In this document: in pieces, positions 29,977-40,137 of the stretch
How the letters are laid out: the number at the start of each line of letters is the position of its first letter
Numbering within the stretch: the first letter of the stretch is position 1
Origin: Streptomyces tuirus
GTDB lineage: Bacteria; Actinomycetota; Actinomycetes; Streptomycetales; Streptomycetaceae
Reading direction: 5' to 3'
Assembly (NCBI GenBank): GCA_018195615.1
Contig: JAGTPG010000002.1
Location: 5,759,501-5,823,500 of the forward strand
Length of the DNA stretch: 64,000 nt
Notes under the pieces: generated by a model
Told to the model about the DNA's origin: nothing
Seen by the model: the letters and a program-made list of their open reading frames with translations, nothing else
Database searches by the model: none
Program-made: the position numbers and the translations under genes

Positions 29977-32210
29977 GATCCAGGTGCACGAGCCCGCCCC
30001 CACACGTGCCGACGGCGACGGACCGAAGCCCGCCGACAGCGGACACACCCACGACTCGCTCTTCAAGAACGCCTACTTCCTCATGCTCAGCACCGGCGTG
30101 TCCGCCGTACTGGGCCTGGGTTTCTGGCTGGTGGCCGCGCGCTACTACTCCGAGGAGGCCGTCGGTCAGGGCTCCGCCGCCATCGCCGCGATGCGGCTGC
30201 TCGCCAGCATCACGGCCACGACGATGATCGGCGCAGTCGTCCGTTTCGTGCCCCGCGCGGGACGCGAGACCGGGCGTCTGGTGTGGGGGACGTACGCGGC
30301 GAGTTCGCTGGTCGTGGCGCTCGCCGCCGCCGTCTTCCTGCTGACGCTCGACGCGTGGGAGCGTCGTACGCCCCGCTGGGCACGCCCATGGCCGGGGCGG
30401 TGTTCGTCGCGGCGTGCGTGGCCTGGGCGCTGCTCACCCTCCAGGATGGGGTGCTCACCGGACTGCGCAAGGCGGAGTGGGTGCCGGCCGGGAACGCGGT
30501 GTTCTCGGTCGGGAAACTGGTCCTCCTGGCCGTCTTCGCCGGCACACTGCCCGTCCTCGGCATCTTCGTGTCCTGGGCGGTGGCGATCGCCTTCTCCACC
30601 CTGCCCCTGGGCTGGCTGATCTTCCGCCGGCTCATCCCGCGCCAGGCGGAGGCCGACCGCGAGAAGGAGCCCCCGAGACTGAAGGCCATGGGCCGCTTCC
30701 TCGCCGGGGACTCGCTGGGCGCGCTGTTCAGCCTGGCGATGATCAACCTGCTGCCGGTGATGGTCGCGGTCCGCTTCAGCGCCGCGGAGAACGGCTACTT
30801 CTACGTGGCGTACACCGTCGGCGGCACGATGGAGTTCATGGCCATCAACATGGCCTCGTCCCTCACGGCGCATGCCTCGCACGACCCGCGCCAGCTCGCC
30901 GACGGCGTCAAGGGCGCCCTGCGCCGCATGACGCTGCTGCTGGTCCCGGTCGTGCTGGTGCTGGTCCTGTTCGCCCCGTACATCCTCACGCCCTTCAGCC
31001 CGGACTACGCCGAGCACGGCTCGACGGTGCTGCGGCTGCTCGCCCTCGGCGCGCTGCCGCGGGTCGTGGTGGAGCTGTACATCGGGGTGCTGCGCGTCCA
31101 GGGGCGTACGGGTGTGCTGGCCGCGCTCCAAGGGACCATGTGCGCCCTTGTGCTGGGCAGCGCGGCCGTGCTGTTCACCCCGGCCGGGATCGCGGGCGCC
31201 GGCTGGGCGGTGCTGCTGAGCATGACGGTGATCGCCGTCGTCTCCACGGTCGGACTGCGAGGGGCACTGCGCCACGACGACGGCGCACCCGCCGCCCGTC
31301 GGACCGCCGCCCCCTCCTACGGCACCCGCTGGGCGAAGCTGAACGCCACCGCCGGATACGGCACGACCTGGGCCCGCCGGGCCGCGTACCAGCCCAAGGA
31401 CGGCGACGAGGACACGGTCACGTTGTTCATCGGCCGCCCCGGCTACGAGCGTGAGGCGTTGCAGGCGGACACATTGGCGCTGATCGTGCGACCGGAGGGC
31501 CCGGCCGGGGAACCACCACCCCACGAGCTCACCGACCTGGAGCCGCGAGAACGGCGGCTGCGCGGTGCCCTCTGGAGCCTGCTCGGTGTCGCCACCGTCT
31601 TCTTCTGGGCGCCGCTGCGCGACCTGCCGTGGCTCGACGGAGCGAGACGCGCCTCCGAAGCGGCACTGACGGGGCGTCAGCTGCTGGAGGGCCTGCCGCT
31701 GCCGTCACTCACCGCGGGAGGCCTGCTGCTCGTGGTGTTCGTCGCCGCGGTCACCCTGTGCACCCGGCGCGACCCGTGGCTGCCCGGCACGGCGCTCTAC
31801 GCCGCCCTGCTCGCCCTCTACACCGCACCGCTCGCCCTCGGCCGGGAACCACGGCCGGTGGACGGGGCGTTGTATGTGAAGACGGCCGGCTTCCTCGCGG
31901 ACGCGCTGGGCCTCGACGGTCCCGAGCCGCTGCTGCGCTGCGCACCGCCGGTCTGTCAGCTGTTGTGCCTTCTGCCGCTGTGGCTGCTGCTCGCGCACGC
32001 GGGCGGACGGCTGCCGTGGCAGGGGCGCTGGGGGTTCTGTATCTCGTCGCGGTCGGCGGCTGGGTGTGGCGCGAGGCGCTCGCACCGGTCGCGCCGCTCC
32101 TGCTTCTCGTACTCGTCGTACTCGTCCCGGTTCTGCCGCTCTGCCGCCGTGCCGCGTCGGCCCTGGGGCTGCCGCACCGCAGAAAGCCGAACGGCCCGAC
32201 CGCCGACTGA
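29969..32210 (+). CDS. Polysaccharide flippase (Wzx/MATE-like) with extra C-terminal membrane region, two frameshifts
   Basis: Repaired, this is a 747-aa membrane protein. Residues 30-430 read as a Wzx/MurJ-type lipid-linked glycan flippase of about 12-14 helices (FLMLSTGVSAVLGLGFWLVA at the start). A soluble stretch follows, and then a second membrane region of four or five helices, an unusual extension. The frame breaks at G-run 30357-30359 and again near 32014; each needs one added base, after which the stop is TGA 32208-32210. The start is GTG 29969, overlapping the aminotransferase stop by eight bases. It likely exports the glycan repeat unit made by the neighbours. Confidence 0.72.
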
Positions 32211-32237
32211 CCGACCACCACAGCCGAACAGAGCCAC

Positions 32238-34219
32238 ATGGAGCCGAACCGCCAGGGGGGAACCACCGTGCGTCCGCCAGCAACTCCACGGGAGAGATCC
32301 ACGCCAGAACCCACGCCCGCCCAGGACGGCACGGACACGCCCGGCACCGCCCCCGAGACCTCCAGCCAGTCCTCCAGCCCCTCCTCCTCGGAGTCGTCGA
32401 GCCCCGCCCATGAGCCCGTGACGGACCTGTCCGACCTGCCCCCCGCCCTGACGGCCCGGCGCGCGTTCGCCTGGCCCGGTGTTCCGCTGCTCGTCGCGCT
32501 CGCGCTGTGGGCGTACGCCGTGCGGCACACCGACGTCTCGCGGCTCGACGACTACGGCCTGGTCACCGCGCTGCACCCGGCCTTCTGGGCCGGCCTCGTG
32601 GTGCTCACCACCGGCTTCTGGTTCACGGTCCGCGACCCGCGCCGGCCGGGCGCCTGGGCGGCGGCGTACGTCCTCGGCCTGCTGGTGATGGAGCGGGCCA
32701 CCCAGGCCGTGCTCTACCCGACCCCGCTGTACGCCTGGGCGTGGAAACACGACGCGGTCATCGACCACCTGCTGACGGCCGGCGGTCTCCAGACGGCCGA
32801 CCAGGTCGGCGACATGGCGGTGTACGACCAGTGGCCGGGCTTCTTCGCCGCCCAGGCCGCCCTGGTACGGCTGCTGGGCGTGGAGTCGTCGGCGATGTTC
32901 ATGGCCTGGTGGCCCCTGGTCTCCAGCCTGATGCTGCTGCTCCCGCTGCTGCTGATCTACCGCACCTTCACCGAGGACCGGCGGCTGATCTGGACCGCGG
33001 TCTGGCTCTTCTACGTCGCCAACTGGGTGGGACAGGACTACTTCTCCCCCAGTCCGTGGCCTACGCGCTGCACGTCGGCGTCCTGGCCGTCGTCCTGCGC
33101 CGCTTCGGCCGGTCCGCCGTACAGCGCGGGCGGCCCCGGCAGGCCGTGTGGACGGTGGTGATCACCGTCATGATCGTGGCGATCGTCATCTCCCACCAGC
33201 TCACCCCGGGCATGCTGGCCGTCTGCCTGCTCGCCCTGTGCCTCAGCCGCCGCTACCGCGACTGGGTCCCGCTGGTCACGACCCTCGTGATCTTCCTGGC
33301 CTGGTGCCTCACCGCGGCGCTGCCCTTCCTGTCCGCGGCGATGCCGGACATGATCCGGTCCATCGGTGACGTGGGCGCCAACGTCGAGACCGGCTACGGC
33401 GCCACCCCGACCGGTACCGGAGCGATCGCGACCTCCTGGGTGGCCCGGCTGCTGTCCGGCTCCGTCCTGCTGCTCGCGGCGTTCGGCGTCCTGCGGCAGC
33501 GGGTGCTGCGGCACCGCGCGCTGCCCCTGCTGCTGATCGCGGCGGCCCCGCTGCCGATGTTCGCGGCGAGCAGCTACGGCAGCGAGATGATCTTCCGGGT
33601 GCTGCTGTTCATGCTGCCCGGCGCCGCGTTCTTCGCCGCCGCCGCGCTGCTGCCCAAGGTCCGTACGCTGGCCGCCGACGCCGCCGCGAAGGAGGCCGGC
33701 GGCCCGGCCACGAGCCGCCGACGGGTGATCGGCACCTGGGTGCCGCTGACCGCCCTGCTCCTCGGAACCCTGGCGTTCGTCCCGAGCTACTCCGGCAAGG
33801 ACCGGATCAACTACTTCCCGCCGCAGGAAGTGAGCCTGGTACGGCAGCTCTTCGACCAGGCGCCCGACGGCTCGCTGGTCGTGGCCGCCAACCGCAACTA
33901 CCCCCTCGCGTACGACTCCTACTGGAGCGTCGACCACTACTGGTTCCTCGACGACGCCCGCAGCCACGTGGACGAGATCGTCAAGAACCCGGCCGCCACC
34001 CTCGCCAGTGACATGGCCGGGGTGGAGCGGCCGGCCCGGGCCTACTTCCTGCTCACACAGGGCCAGTGGGCCAACTCCGAGATGAACGGACAGCTCACGA
34101 AGGCGCAGCTGGACCGCGTCCAGAAGTCCGTCGCCGCCTCACCACGGTTCCAGCTCGTGGCGGAGAACAGCGCCGGATGGCTCTACGTACTGAAGCAGGG
34201 TGGGGGAGCGGAGCGATGA
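32238..34219 (+). CDS. Multi-spanning GT-C or polymerase-like membrane protein of the glycan locus, one frameshift
   Basis: After repair this is 660 aa: a Ser/Pro/Thr-rich cytoplasmic head of about 75 residues, 11 or more membrane helices, and a C-terminal extracytoplasmic domain of about 140 residues (from SYSGKDRINYF to the end). The topology is that of GT-C glycosyltransferases or Wzy-type polymerases, but I do not recognise a catalytic motif with certainty. The frame breaks in the C run 33046-33050; one more C gives DYFSPQSVAYALHVGVLAVV. Its TGA overlaps the ATG of the next gene. It probably builds or polymerises the exported glycan. Confidence 0.6.
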
Positions 34220-34656
34220 CACCGCAGGAACTCGTGGTCCGGATGCTGCCGCCGTTCAGCGGCTGGCTCGCGCTCGCCGCGCTCGCCCTGCCCGGCGGAT
34301 CGCCGCTGCGGGGCGCCGCGGTCGTCCTCTTCCTGGCGGCGGGCCCGGGCGCGGCCGCGGTCAGAGTCTGCGCCCCCGCGCTGGGGGCGCGGCCCGCCGC
34401 CGGGCCCGTCGAGCACCGCGAGGCGGACTTCGCCCGCCACACCGATCTGCTGGAGCGGCTGATGCTGGTGCTGTTCCTGAGCATCGGCGCCGTGATGCTC
34501 GTCGCGACCGTGCTGATCGCCACGCACACCTTCAGCGCGCAGCGGGTGCTGCTGACGCTGACCCTGCTGACCACGCTCGCCGCGTTCTGTCCGCAGCTGC
34601 GCGCCTCCCCGCCGCCGAGGACGACGCCGAGGACACCGAAGGGTTCCGCTCAGTGA
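34216..34656 (+). CDS. Small membrane protein of the glycan locus
   Basis: The 146-aa protein has about four hydrophobic helices (LALAALALPGG, AAVVLFLAAGPGAAAV, LMLVLFLSIGAVMLVATVLIA and VLLTLTLLTTLAAF) and a short Pro/Thr-rich tail. It starts in an ATGA overlap with the GT-C-like gene and ends in a GTGA overlap with the hydrolase gene, so it belongs to the operon. No family is recognised. Confidence 0.65.
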   Translation: MTPQELVVRMLPPFSGWLALAALALPGGSPLRGAAVVLFLAAGPGAAAVRVCAPALGARPAAGPVEHREADFARHTDLLERLMLVLFLSIGAVMLVATVLIATHTFSAQRVLLTLTLLTTLAAFCPQLRASPPPRTTPRTPKGSAQ

Positions 34657-35801
34657 GGTTCAACCGCCCCCATCGTCTCTTTCGCCGCGACCCGCACCCG
34701 ACGGGACAGCACCGCAAACCCGGGCCGGGCGAGAACCAGCCGGCCCCCGGCCCGTTCGCATCGAGCCGGCGCCGCCTGCTGATCACGTCCGCCACAGTGG
34801 TCAGTGCCGTCCTGGTCGCCGTGCTCGCCCTGCGCAACGCCTCGGGGCCGGACCCGGGAACCGCCGGTTCCGGGGACGACTGCCGCCCCACGGCCCTGCT
34901 GGAACCACCTTGCGGCGCCTGGTTCGGCGCGTTCGTGCCCCACGAGCGGAACGACCTGCCGGAGAAGGTGCGCGCCTACGAGAAGCGCGTGGGCCGCGAG
35001 CTCGACATCGTGTACACGTACCACGACATGTCCCTGCCCGAGGGCACCCGCCGCGAGGGCCAGCTGCTCACCCCGGAGGAACAGCGCGTCGGCGAGGACC
35101 ACCTGCTGCTGCTCTCCTGGGAGAGCAAGTGGTGGGGCGGCACGAAGAAGCAGCAGCCGACCTGGAAGCAGATCGCGGCCGGGGAACTGGACAGGACCGT
35201 CATCGACGTCCAGGCCCAGCGCATCAAGGACTACGGCAAGAAGGTGTTCCTCTCCTTCGACCTGGAGATGGACACCCGCACCCCGGCCAACGGCACGCCC
35301 GCCGAGTACGTGAAGGCCTACCGCCACATCCACGACCGGTTCCGCGAACTGGGCGTGGACAACGTCGTGTGGACGTGGATCACCACCGGCTACCTCGACC
35401 ACGCCGACGAGATGAAGCGGATGTATCCCGGCGACGAGTACGTCGACTGGATCGGCTACAACCAGTACAACTACTACCGCTGTCACGACACCGGCTGGAT
35501 GACCTTCGCGCAGACCCAGAAGACCGCGCACGACTGGATCCGGAAGAACATCTCCGACGACAAGCCGCTGATGCTCTCCGAGTTCGGCACCGCGGAGGAC
35601 TCGGCCCGCCCGCAGCGGCAGGCCGAGTGGTACGCGCAGGTGCCCGGAGTGCTGAAGGGCCTGGAGGGCGTCAAGGCCGCCCTCCAGTGGAACTACCGCG
35701 ACCCCGGACCGCACTGCAACCTGGCGCTGGCGAACGACGCGGCCTGGGACAGCCTGCGCAAGGCGGTCGCCGACCCGTATCTCAACCAGCCGCTCGAGTA
35801 G
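34653..35801 (+). CDS. Membrane-anchored GH26-like glycan hydrolase
   Basis: The 382-aa protein has a basic cytoplasmic head, one membrane helix (about residues 47-66) and an extracytoplasmic TIM-barrel-like domain beginning GAWFGAF. The barrel resembles GH26 mannanase/glucanase relatives. FLSFDLEMD (about 205-215) and PLMLSEFGTAED (about 308) would supply the acid/base and nucleophile glutamates. Placed inside a glycan synthesis operon, it may trim or release the polymer. Start GTG 34653 overlaps the preceding stop. The last gene of this strand; the next genes face it. Confidence 0.72.
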   Translation: MRFNRPHRLFRRDPHPTGQHRKPGPGENQPAPGPFASSRRRLLITSATVVSAVLVAVLALRNASGPDPGTAGSGDDCRPTALLEPPCGAWFGAFVPHERNDLPEKVRAYEKRVGRELDIVYTYHDMSLPEGTRREGQLLTPEEQRVGEDHLLLLSWESKWWGGTKKQQPTWKQIAAGELDRTVIDVQAQRIKDYGKKVFLSFDLEMDTRTPANGTPAEYVKAYRHIHDRFRELGVDNVVWTWITTGYLDHADEMKRMYPGDEYVDWIGYNQYNYYRCHDTGWMTFAQTQKTAHDWIRKNISDDKPLMLSEFGTAEDSARPQRQAEWYAQVPGVLKGLEGVKAALQWNYRDPGPHCNLALANDAAWDSLRKAVADPYLNQPLE

Positions 35802-35812
35802 TCCGGGCGGGG

Positions 35813-36685
35813 TCAGCCGGCGAACTCGGGTCCGTGCACCATCGCGCGGGCCCGCCGGTACCAGCGCCACGCGATCGTCTTCGGCCCGTCGCGGTACGGC
35901 GCGACCCGGGCGCCCGCTCCCGCCAGCCAGCCCTCGACGTCGGCGACGGTGTGGGTACGCCGGACGATGAGGCGGGCGATGCGGTAGCGCTCGTCGCGGT
36001 CGGAGCTGAGCGCGTGCCGTACGGCGGTCGCCGTCTCGTAGCCGGCCCGGGCCGACATGGCCCGCACCCGCGGGCTGTTGTAGCCGTGCGGATAGGCGAG
36101 ATGCCGGATCTCGTGCCCGAGGGCGTCCTCCAGCACGGCCTTGGAGGTGCGCAGTTCGTACGCCAGGTCCTTGCCGGACAGGGTGTCGAGCTGGGCGTGG
36201 GTGACCGTGTGGCTGCCGATCTCCATGCCGTGACGTTCCAGCTCCGCGGCCCGGTCCAGGGTCATCATCGGGGCGGGCGGCAGCAGACTGCGGCCGCCCG
36301 GGGCGATGGCGCCGGTGGTGAGATAGGCGGTGGCGGGCAGCTCGCGCTCGGCCAGGGCCTCGGCGGTGGGACCGGGCAGATCGGCGAAGCCGTCGTCGAA
36401 GGTGAGCAGCACGGGCCGGGGCGGCAGGGGAGCCCGCCCGGCCAGGTGGTCGGCGATCGTACTGATCGTGACGGGCGTACGCCCGCTGCGGACCACGGCG
36501 TCGAGGTGGGCGGCGAACTGCTTCGGGGTGACCGTGAACTCGGCGATCCAGCCGGGCGGATCGTCCATCACGGAGTGGTACAGGAAGACGGGGATGGCAG
36601 GAGTGCCGGCGGCACCCGCCGGGGCTATCGGTCCCTCACCGTCCTGCGCGCCCCGCTCCGCCCGGCCTCTGCCGTCCGTCCTCAT
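35813..36685 (-). CDS. Polysaccharide deacetylase family protein
   Basis: The 290-aa protein has the NodB homology domain. The metal-site Asp pair is in VLLTFDDGFADLPGP (about 97), the His pair in GSHTVTHAQLD (about 178) and a later motif in LAYPHGYNSPRVR. The opening IPVFLYHSVMDDP is typical of PgaB-like enzymes. I see no signal peptide in the chosen frame, so it may act on a cytoplasmic or lipid-linked intermediate, or the start is wrong. ATG 36685 overlaps the GT2 stop, so the GT2 and the deacetylase are coupled. Expected role: N-deacetylation of the glycan. Confidence 0.8.
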   Translation of the reverse strand: MRTDGRGRAERGAQDGEGPIAPAGAAGTPAIPVFLYHSVMDDPPGWIAEFTVTPKQFAAHLDAVVRSGRTPVTISTIADHLAGRAPLPPRPVLLTFDDGFADLPGPTAEALAERELPATAYLTTGAIAPGGRSLLPPAPMMTLDRAAELERHGMEIGSHTVTHAQLDTLSGKDLAYELRTSKAVLEDALGHEIRHLAYPHGYNSPRVRAMSARAGYETATAVRHALSSDRDERYRIARLIVRRTHTVADVEGWLAGAGARVAPYRDGPKTIAWRWYRRARAMVHGPEFAG

Positions 36686-38013
36686 CTCGCCCCCTGAGCG
36701 GTCTTCCCTCGAGTGGTGGCCGTCCCGCGCAGCGCGTACCGCGCACGCAGATAGCCGACAGGCCCGTACACCATGCCCCGCCGCTGCAACCGCGACAGCC
36801 GCCGCGGCCACGGATGCGTCCGCACGTCGTGGTCGCCCGGCGTTCCGCCGCCCTCCGTCCGGCCGCCCTCCGTCTCGCGTACGGCGGTCAGCGTGCGCGC
36901 GTGGGCGAGCCCCCGGGGCAGCAGCGCCAGGAACGCCGGCAGCAGCGCCGGCCGGTTCACCAGCACCGCCGTGAGATACGCGGTGAGCCCGGCGCCGTAG
37001 CCGTACGCCTGTGTCTCCAGGTCCCGCCAGGTCTCCCGGTGGTGGTGCCACACCAGGGCGTACGGCGTGTAGCGCAGCCGGTGGCCCTGGGCCAGGACGC
37101 GGACGAAGCCGTAGAGGTCGTCGCCGCCCCGGGCGGCCGTCCCGGCACCGGTGGCCGGGTCGAAACCGCCGACGGAGCGCAGGACCGCTGTCCGGAAGGC
37201 CATGTTGGCGCCCGAGCCGAACCGCCCGGCCGTGAACGGGAACAGCGGCTCGTCGCCCGGCGGATGCGCCGGGTCGTACGTCCTTGGAGTGAAGCCCTTC
37301 GCGAAGCCGCCGTGGCTCTCCAGCAGCACCTGGGCCGGGGTGGTCAGCCGCGCGGGCAGGATCAGCCCGGTGGTGCAGCCGAGTCCCGCGTCGGCGGCGA
37401 ACGGCGCGGTGAGCTCGGTCAGCCAGCGCGGGTCGGCGACCACGTCGTCGTCGGTGAAGGCGACCACCTCGCCCCGCACGGCGTCCAGCCCCGCGTTGTG
37501 GGCGCCTGCGAGCCCCGGAACAGGCTCACACACGTACCGCACCCGCTCGGCGTACTTCCGTTCGACGAGCTCCCGCGTCTCGTTCGTCACGGGCGCGTTG
37601 TCGACCACGACGATCTCGAACCGCGGGTGGTCCTGCGCCAGCAGCGAGTCCAGCGCCCGCGCCAGCTGTCCGGCCCGCTCCCGGGTGGCCACGACGACAC
37701 TCGTGTACGGCGGCTCACCGGGCCCACCGGGCTCGTCGGCCACGGCAGGCGCCGCCGGCGCGCACTCCGCCCGTGCCCGCTCCGCCAGCACGGCCTTCGC
37801 GTCCGCCCCCTCCGGTACCCGCCCGAGCAGCGTGCCCACGGGCCGCCCGCCCCTCCTGACCAGGACGAACACCTCGCCGGACGTCACCGGCGGACTCCCC
37901 GGCCCCGGTCTGAGCACCGCCTGCTCACCGTCGAGATCCAGCTCGGCGACCTGCACCGCACCGATGTCCAGGAACCGCCGTATCTCCTCCTGCGCACGCG
38001 CCGAACGAGCCAT
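36682..38013 (-). CDS. Family 2 glycosyltransferase
   Basis: The 443-aa protein has an N-terminal region of about 100 residues of unknown role and a GT-A fold glycosyltransferase domain (from about residue 106, TSVVVATRERAGQLARALDSL). The nucleotide-sugar and metal motif is FTDDDVV (about 190), and an acceptor/catalytic region follows, ARGGDDLYGFVRV. One amphipathic or membrane stretch (LTAYLTAVLVNRPALLPAFLAL) lies near the C-terminus. I chose ATG 38013 over GTG 38028 because GGGGGGAGGG precedes it. It is the likely initiating or extending transferase of the glycan. Confidence 0.85.
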   Translation of the reverse strand: MARSARAQEEIRRFLDIGAVQVAELDLDGEQAVLRPGPGSPPVTSGEVFVLVRRGGRPVGTLLGRVPEGADAKAVLAERARAECAPAAPAVADEPGGPGEPPYTSVVVATRERAGQLARALDSLLAQDHPRFEIVVVDNAPVTNETRELVERKYAERVRYVCEPVPGLAGAHNAGLDAVRGEVVAFTDDDVVADPRWLTELTAPFAADAGLGCTTGLILPARLTTPAQVLLESHGGFAKGFTPRTYDPAHPPGDEPLFPFTAGRFGSGANMAFRTAVLRSVGGFDPATGAGTAARGGDDLYGFVRVLAQGHRLRYTPYALVWHHHRETWRDLETQAYGYGAGLTAYLTAVLVNRPALLPAFLALLPRGLAHARTLTAVRETEGGRTEGGGTPGDHDVRTHPWPRRLSRLQRRGMVYGPVGYLRARYALRGTATTRGKTAQGAR

Positions 38014-38033
38014 GCGCCCTCCCCCCACTCGTG

Positions 38034-39119
38034 TCAGGTACGGCGCAGCCGAGCCGCACCCTTCAGCGTCCGGGCGGCCAGCGACGCCAGCCGCGGCCGG
38101 CCGCGTACGAAACTGTGCGCGCGGCGCGCCGGCTCGCGGCTCAGCCAGTGCAGCGCCGAGCCCGTCCCCGGCCGTGTCACCGCGCCCTCGTACACGGGCA
38201 GTTCGCCCGTCCTCAGCGCGTCCTTGTACTCGGCCGCGCCCCGCCCCAGGTCGAGCATGCCGATGCCCTCGGCGGCCGCCGCCTCGGCCATGCGCAGGTG
38301 CAGCACCAGACCCGGCGAGTACTTCGAGAACTCCGGGTCGTAGGCCGGGAACCAGCAGGCCAGCACCGACGCCGAACGCAGCCCGAAGTGCGCGGCGACC
38401 GGCCGCTCACCCGCGTACAGCACGGACAGCGTGCCGCTGCACTCCGGCGCCCGGGTCCGGGCCAGCCGCCCCACGAGCCGGGTGATCCACTCCTGGGCGA
38501 ACCGGTCCCGGCGCCCTGTCCTGCGGTACTGCGCCGACTTCCACTCCATGAGCGTGCGCAGCGCGGCCGGTTCGCGTTCGTCGAACACGAACCGCAGTCC
38601 GCCGACCTGCCGGCCCAGCCTGCGCTCCTTGGCCAGGGTGGTCTTCAGGAACTTCGGCGACTGGGCGCGCAGCACCGACTCGTAGGTCTCGTAGCCCTTC
38701 TCCACGTCGATGACGTAGGTGGCGTGCTCCTCCGCCGCGTACCGGACGAACAGCCGCTGTTCGGCCTCCAGGTTGTCGAAGACGAAGCTGGACACCGAGC
38801 AGGCCCGCAGCAGTTCGTCCGTGGTCAGGTCCAGGCCCGGCCGCAGGATCGCGCCCTGGGCGTCCGAGACGCCGAGGCCGATCGCCCGGCCCTGCCCCAA
38901 CCGGCCGCGTTCGTAGGGCAGGAAGCCGGCCGGCTCCAGCCCCTCGTGCACCACCGCGATGCGTGCCTGCGGCCTCACCAGGCCCACGGCTTCGGTGAAC
39001 TCCGGTTCCATGAAAGGGTTGCGCGGTGCCTCCGAGGCAGCGCGCAGCGCGCGCCAGCGCTCCCTCTCCCTCTCGCCGAGCTCCCCGGGCCCCGCCACGC
39101 GAATGCGCCCACTGCTCAA
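38034..39119 (-). CDS. GNAT-fold acyltransferase (CelD/BcsL-like), glycan locus
   Basis: The 361-aa protein resembles the CelD/FemAB-type double GNAT proteins found in polysaccharide loci. It has two related halves; the second shows the acetyl-CoA-binding type stretch YAGERPVAAHFGLRS and the end LGRGAAEYKDALRTGE. It probably transfers an acyl or aminoacyl group to the glycan. It lies upstream of the GT2 gene on the same strand with 20 bases between them, so it is the first gene of the minus-strand half. The frame begins at TTG 39119; the start is uncertain. Confidence 0.72.
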   Translation of the reverse strand: MSSGRIRVAGPGELGERERERWRALRAASEAPRNPFMEPEFTEAVGLVRPQARIAVVHEGLEPAGFLPYERGRLGQGRAIGLGVSDAQGAILRPGLDLTTDELLRACSVSSFVFDNLEAEQRLFVRYAAEEHATYVIDVEKGYETYESVLRAQSPKFLKTTLAKERRLGRQVGGLRFVFDEREPAALRTLMEWKSAQYRRTGRRDRFAQEWITRLVGRLARTRAPECSGTLSVLYAGERPVAAHFGLRSASVLACWFPAYDPEFSKYSPGLVLHLRMAEAAAAEGIGMLDLGRGAAEYKDALRTGELPVYEGAVTRPGTGSALHWLSREPARRAHSFVRGRPRLASLAARTLKGAARLRRT

Positions 39120-39288
39120 CCTGACCCCCGATCAAGTCCCCCTGGACACTTGGAAGGTACCGCTCGAGACGGCCCCTCGGGTAGGTAGCGGACCATGTTG
39201 TTGCCAACTGGTGCAGAGGCCTTCAACCGGGCAATCGGTGTCCGCCGCGGGATGAAACGAAGGCGCGCGCTGTCCGTATTCTCTGATC

Positions 39289-40137
39289 ATGGCCGCACCC
39301 ATCGCATATTCACTCATCGCCACCGACCTGGACGGGACGCTGCTGCGCGGCGACGACACCCTTTCCGACCGGTCCCTTTCCGCGCTCGCGCGGGTGGCGG
39401 ACGCCGGTGCCCAGCACCTCGTGGTGACGGGCCGGCCGGCGCCGAGAGTGCGGCCGCTCCTCGACGACCTCGGCGCCACGGGGCTCGCGGTGTGCGGGCA
39501 GGGCGCGCAGGTGTACGACGCCGGCGCGGACCGGCTGCTGTGGTCCATCACCTTGGACCGGGAGCTGGCGGAGACCGCCCTCGGCAAGATCGAGGCCGAG
39601 GTGGGGCAGGTCTACGCCGCGGTCGACCAGGACGGGGTCGACGGGCTCACGCTCATCGAGCCGGGCTATCTCATGCCGCACCCGACCCTGCCCGCGGTAC
39701 GGGTCGACCGGCGCGACGACCTGTGGGGCGCGCCGATCAGCAAGGTCCTGCTGCGCCACCCCCACCTGAGCGACGACGAGTTGGCGGCGACGGCCCGCTC
39801 GGTGGTCGGCTCACTGGCGACGGTGACCATGTCGGGGCCGGGCACGGTCGAGCTCCAGCCGTGCGGCGTCACGAAGGCGACGGGCCTGGCGCTGGCCGCC
39901 GAGCACCTGGGCCTGCGGCCGGCGGACACCATCGCCTTCGGTGACATGCCCAACGACATCCCGATGTTCGACTGGGCCGCCCACGGCGTCGCCATGGCCA
40001 ACGGCCATCCCGAACTCAAGGCGGTGGCCGACGAGATCACGCTGTCGAACGAGGACGACGGCATCGCCGTCGTCCTCGAGCGACTGCTGGGCGGGGTGCC
40101 TCAGTACGGGCCGTTGACGTTGTCGATCGAGCCGTAG
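39289..40137 (+). CDS. HAD superfamily (Cof-type) phosphatase
   Basis: The 282-aa protein has motif I in LIATDLDGTLL (residues 9-19, nucleophile Asp), motif III around TKATGLALA (Lys) and motif IV in FGDMPNDIPMF. A large cap domain between motif I and motif III marks it as a C2-cap Cof/YidA type, acting on sugar phosphates or similar small phosphoesters. Its 3' end overlaps the convergent LysM/SLT gene by 37 bases. Confidence 0.88.
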   Translation: MAAPIAYSLIATDLDGTLLRGDDTLSDRSLSALARVADAGAQHLVVTGRPAPRVRPLLDDLGATGLAVCGQGAQVYDAGADRLLWSITLDRELAETALGKIEAEVGQVYAAVDQDGVDGLTLIEPGYLMPHPTLPAVRVDRRDDLWGAPISKVLLRHPHLSDDELAATARSVVGSLATVTMSGPGTVELQPCGVTKATGLALAAEHLGLRPADTIAFGDMPNDIPMFDWAAHGVAMANGHPELKAVADEITLSNEDDGIAVVLERLLGGVPQYGPLTLSIEP

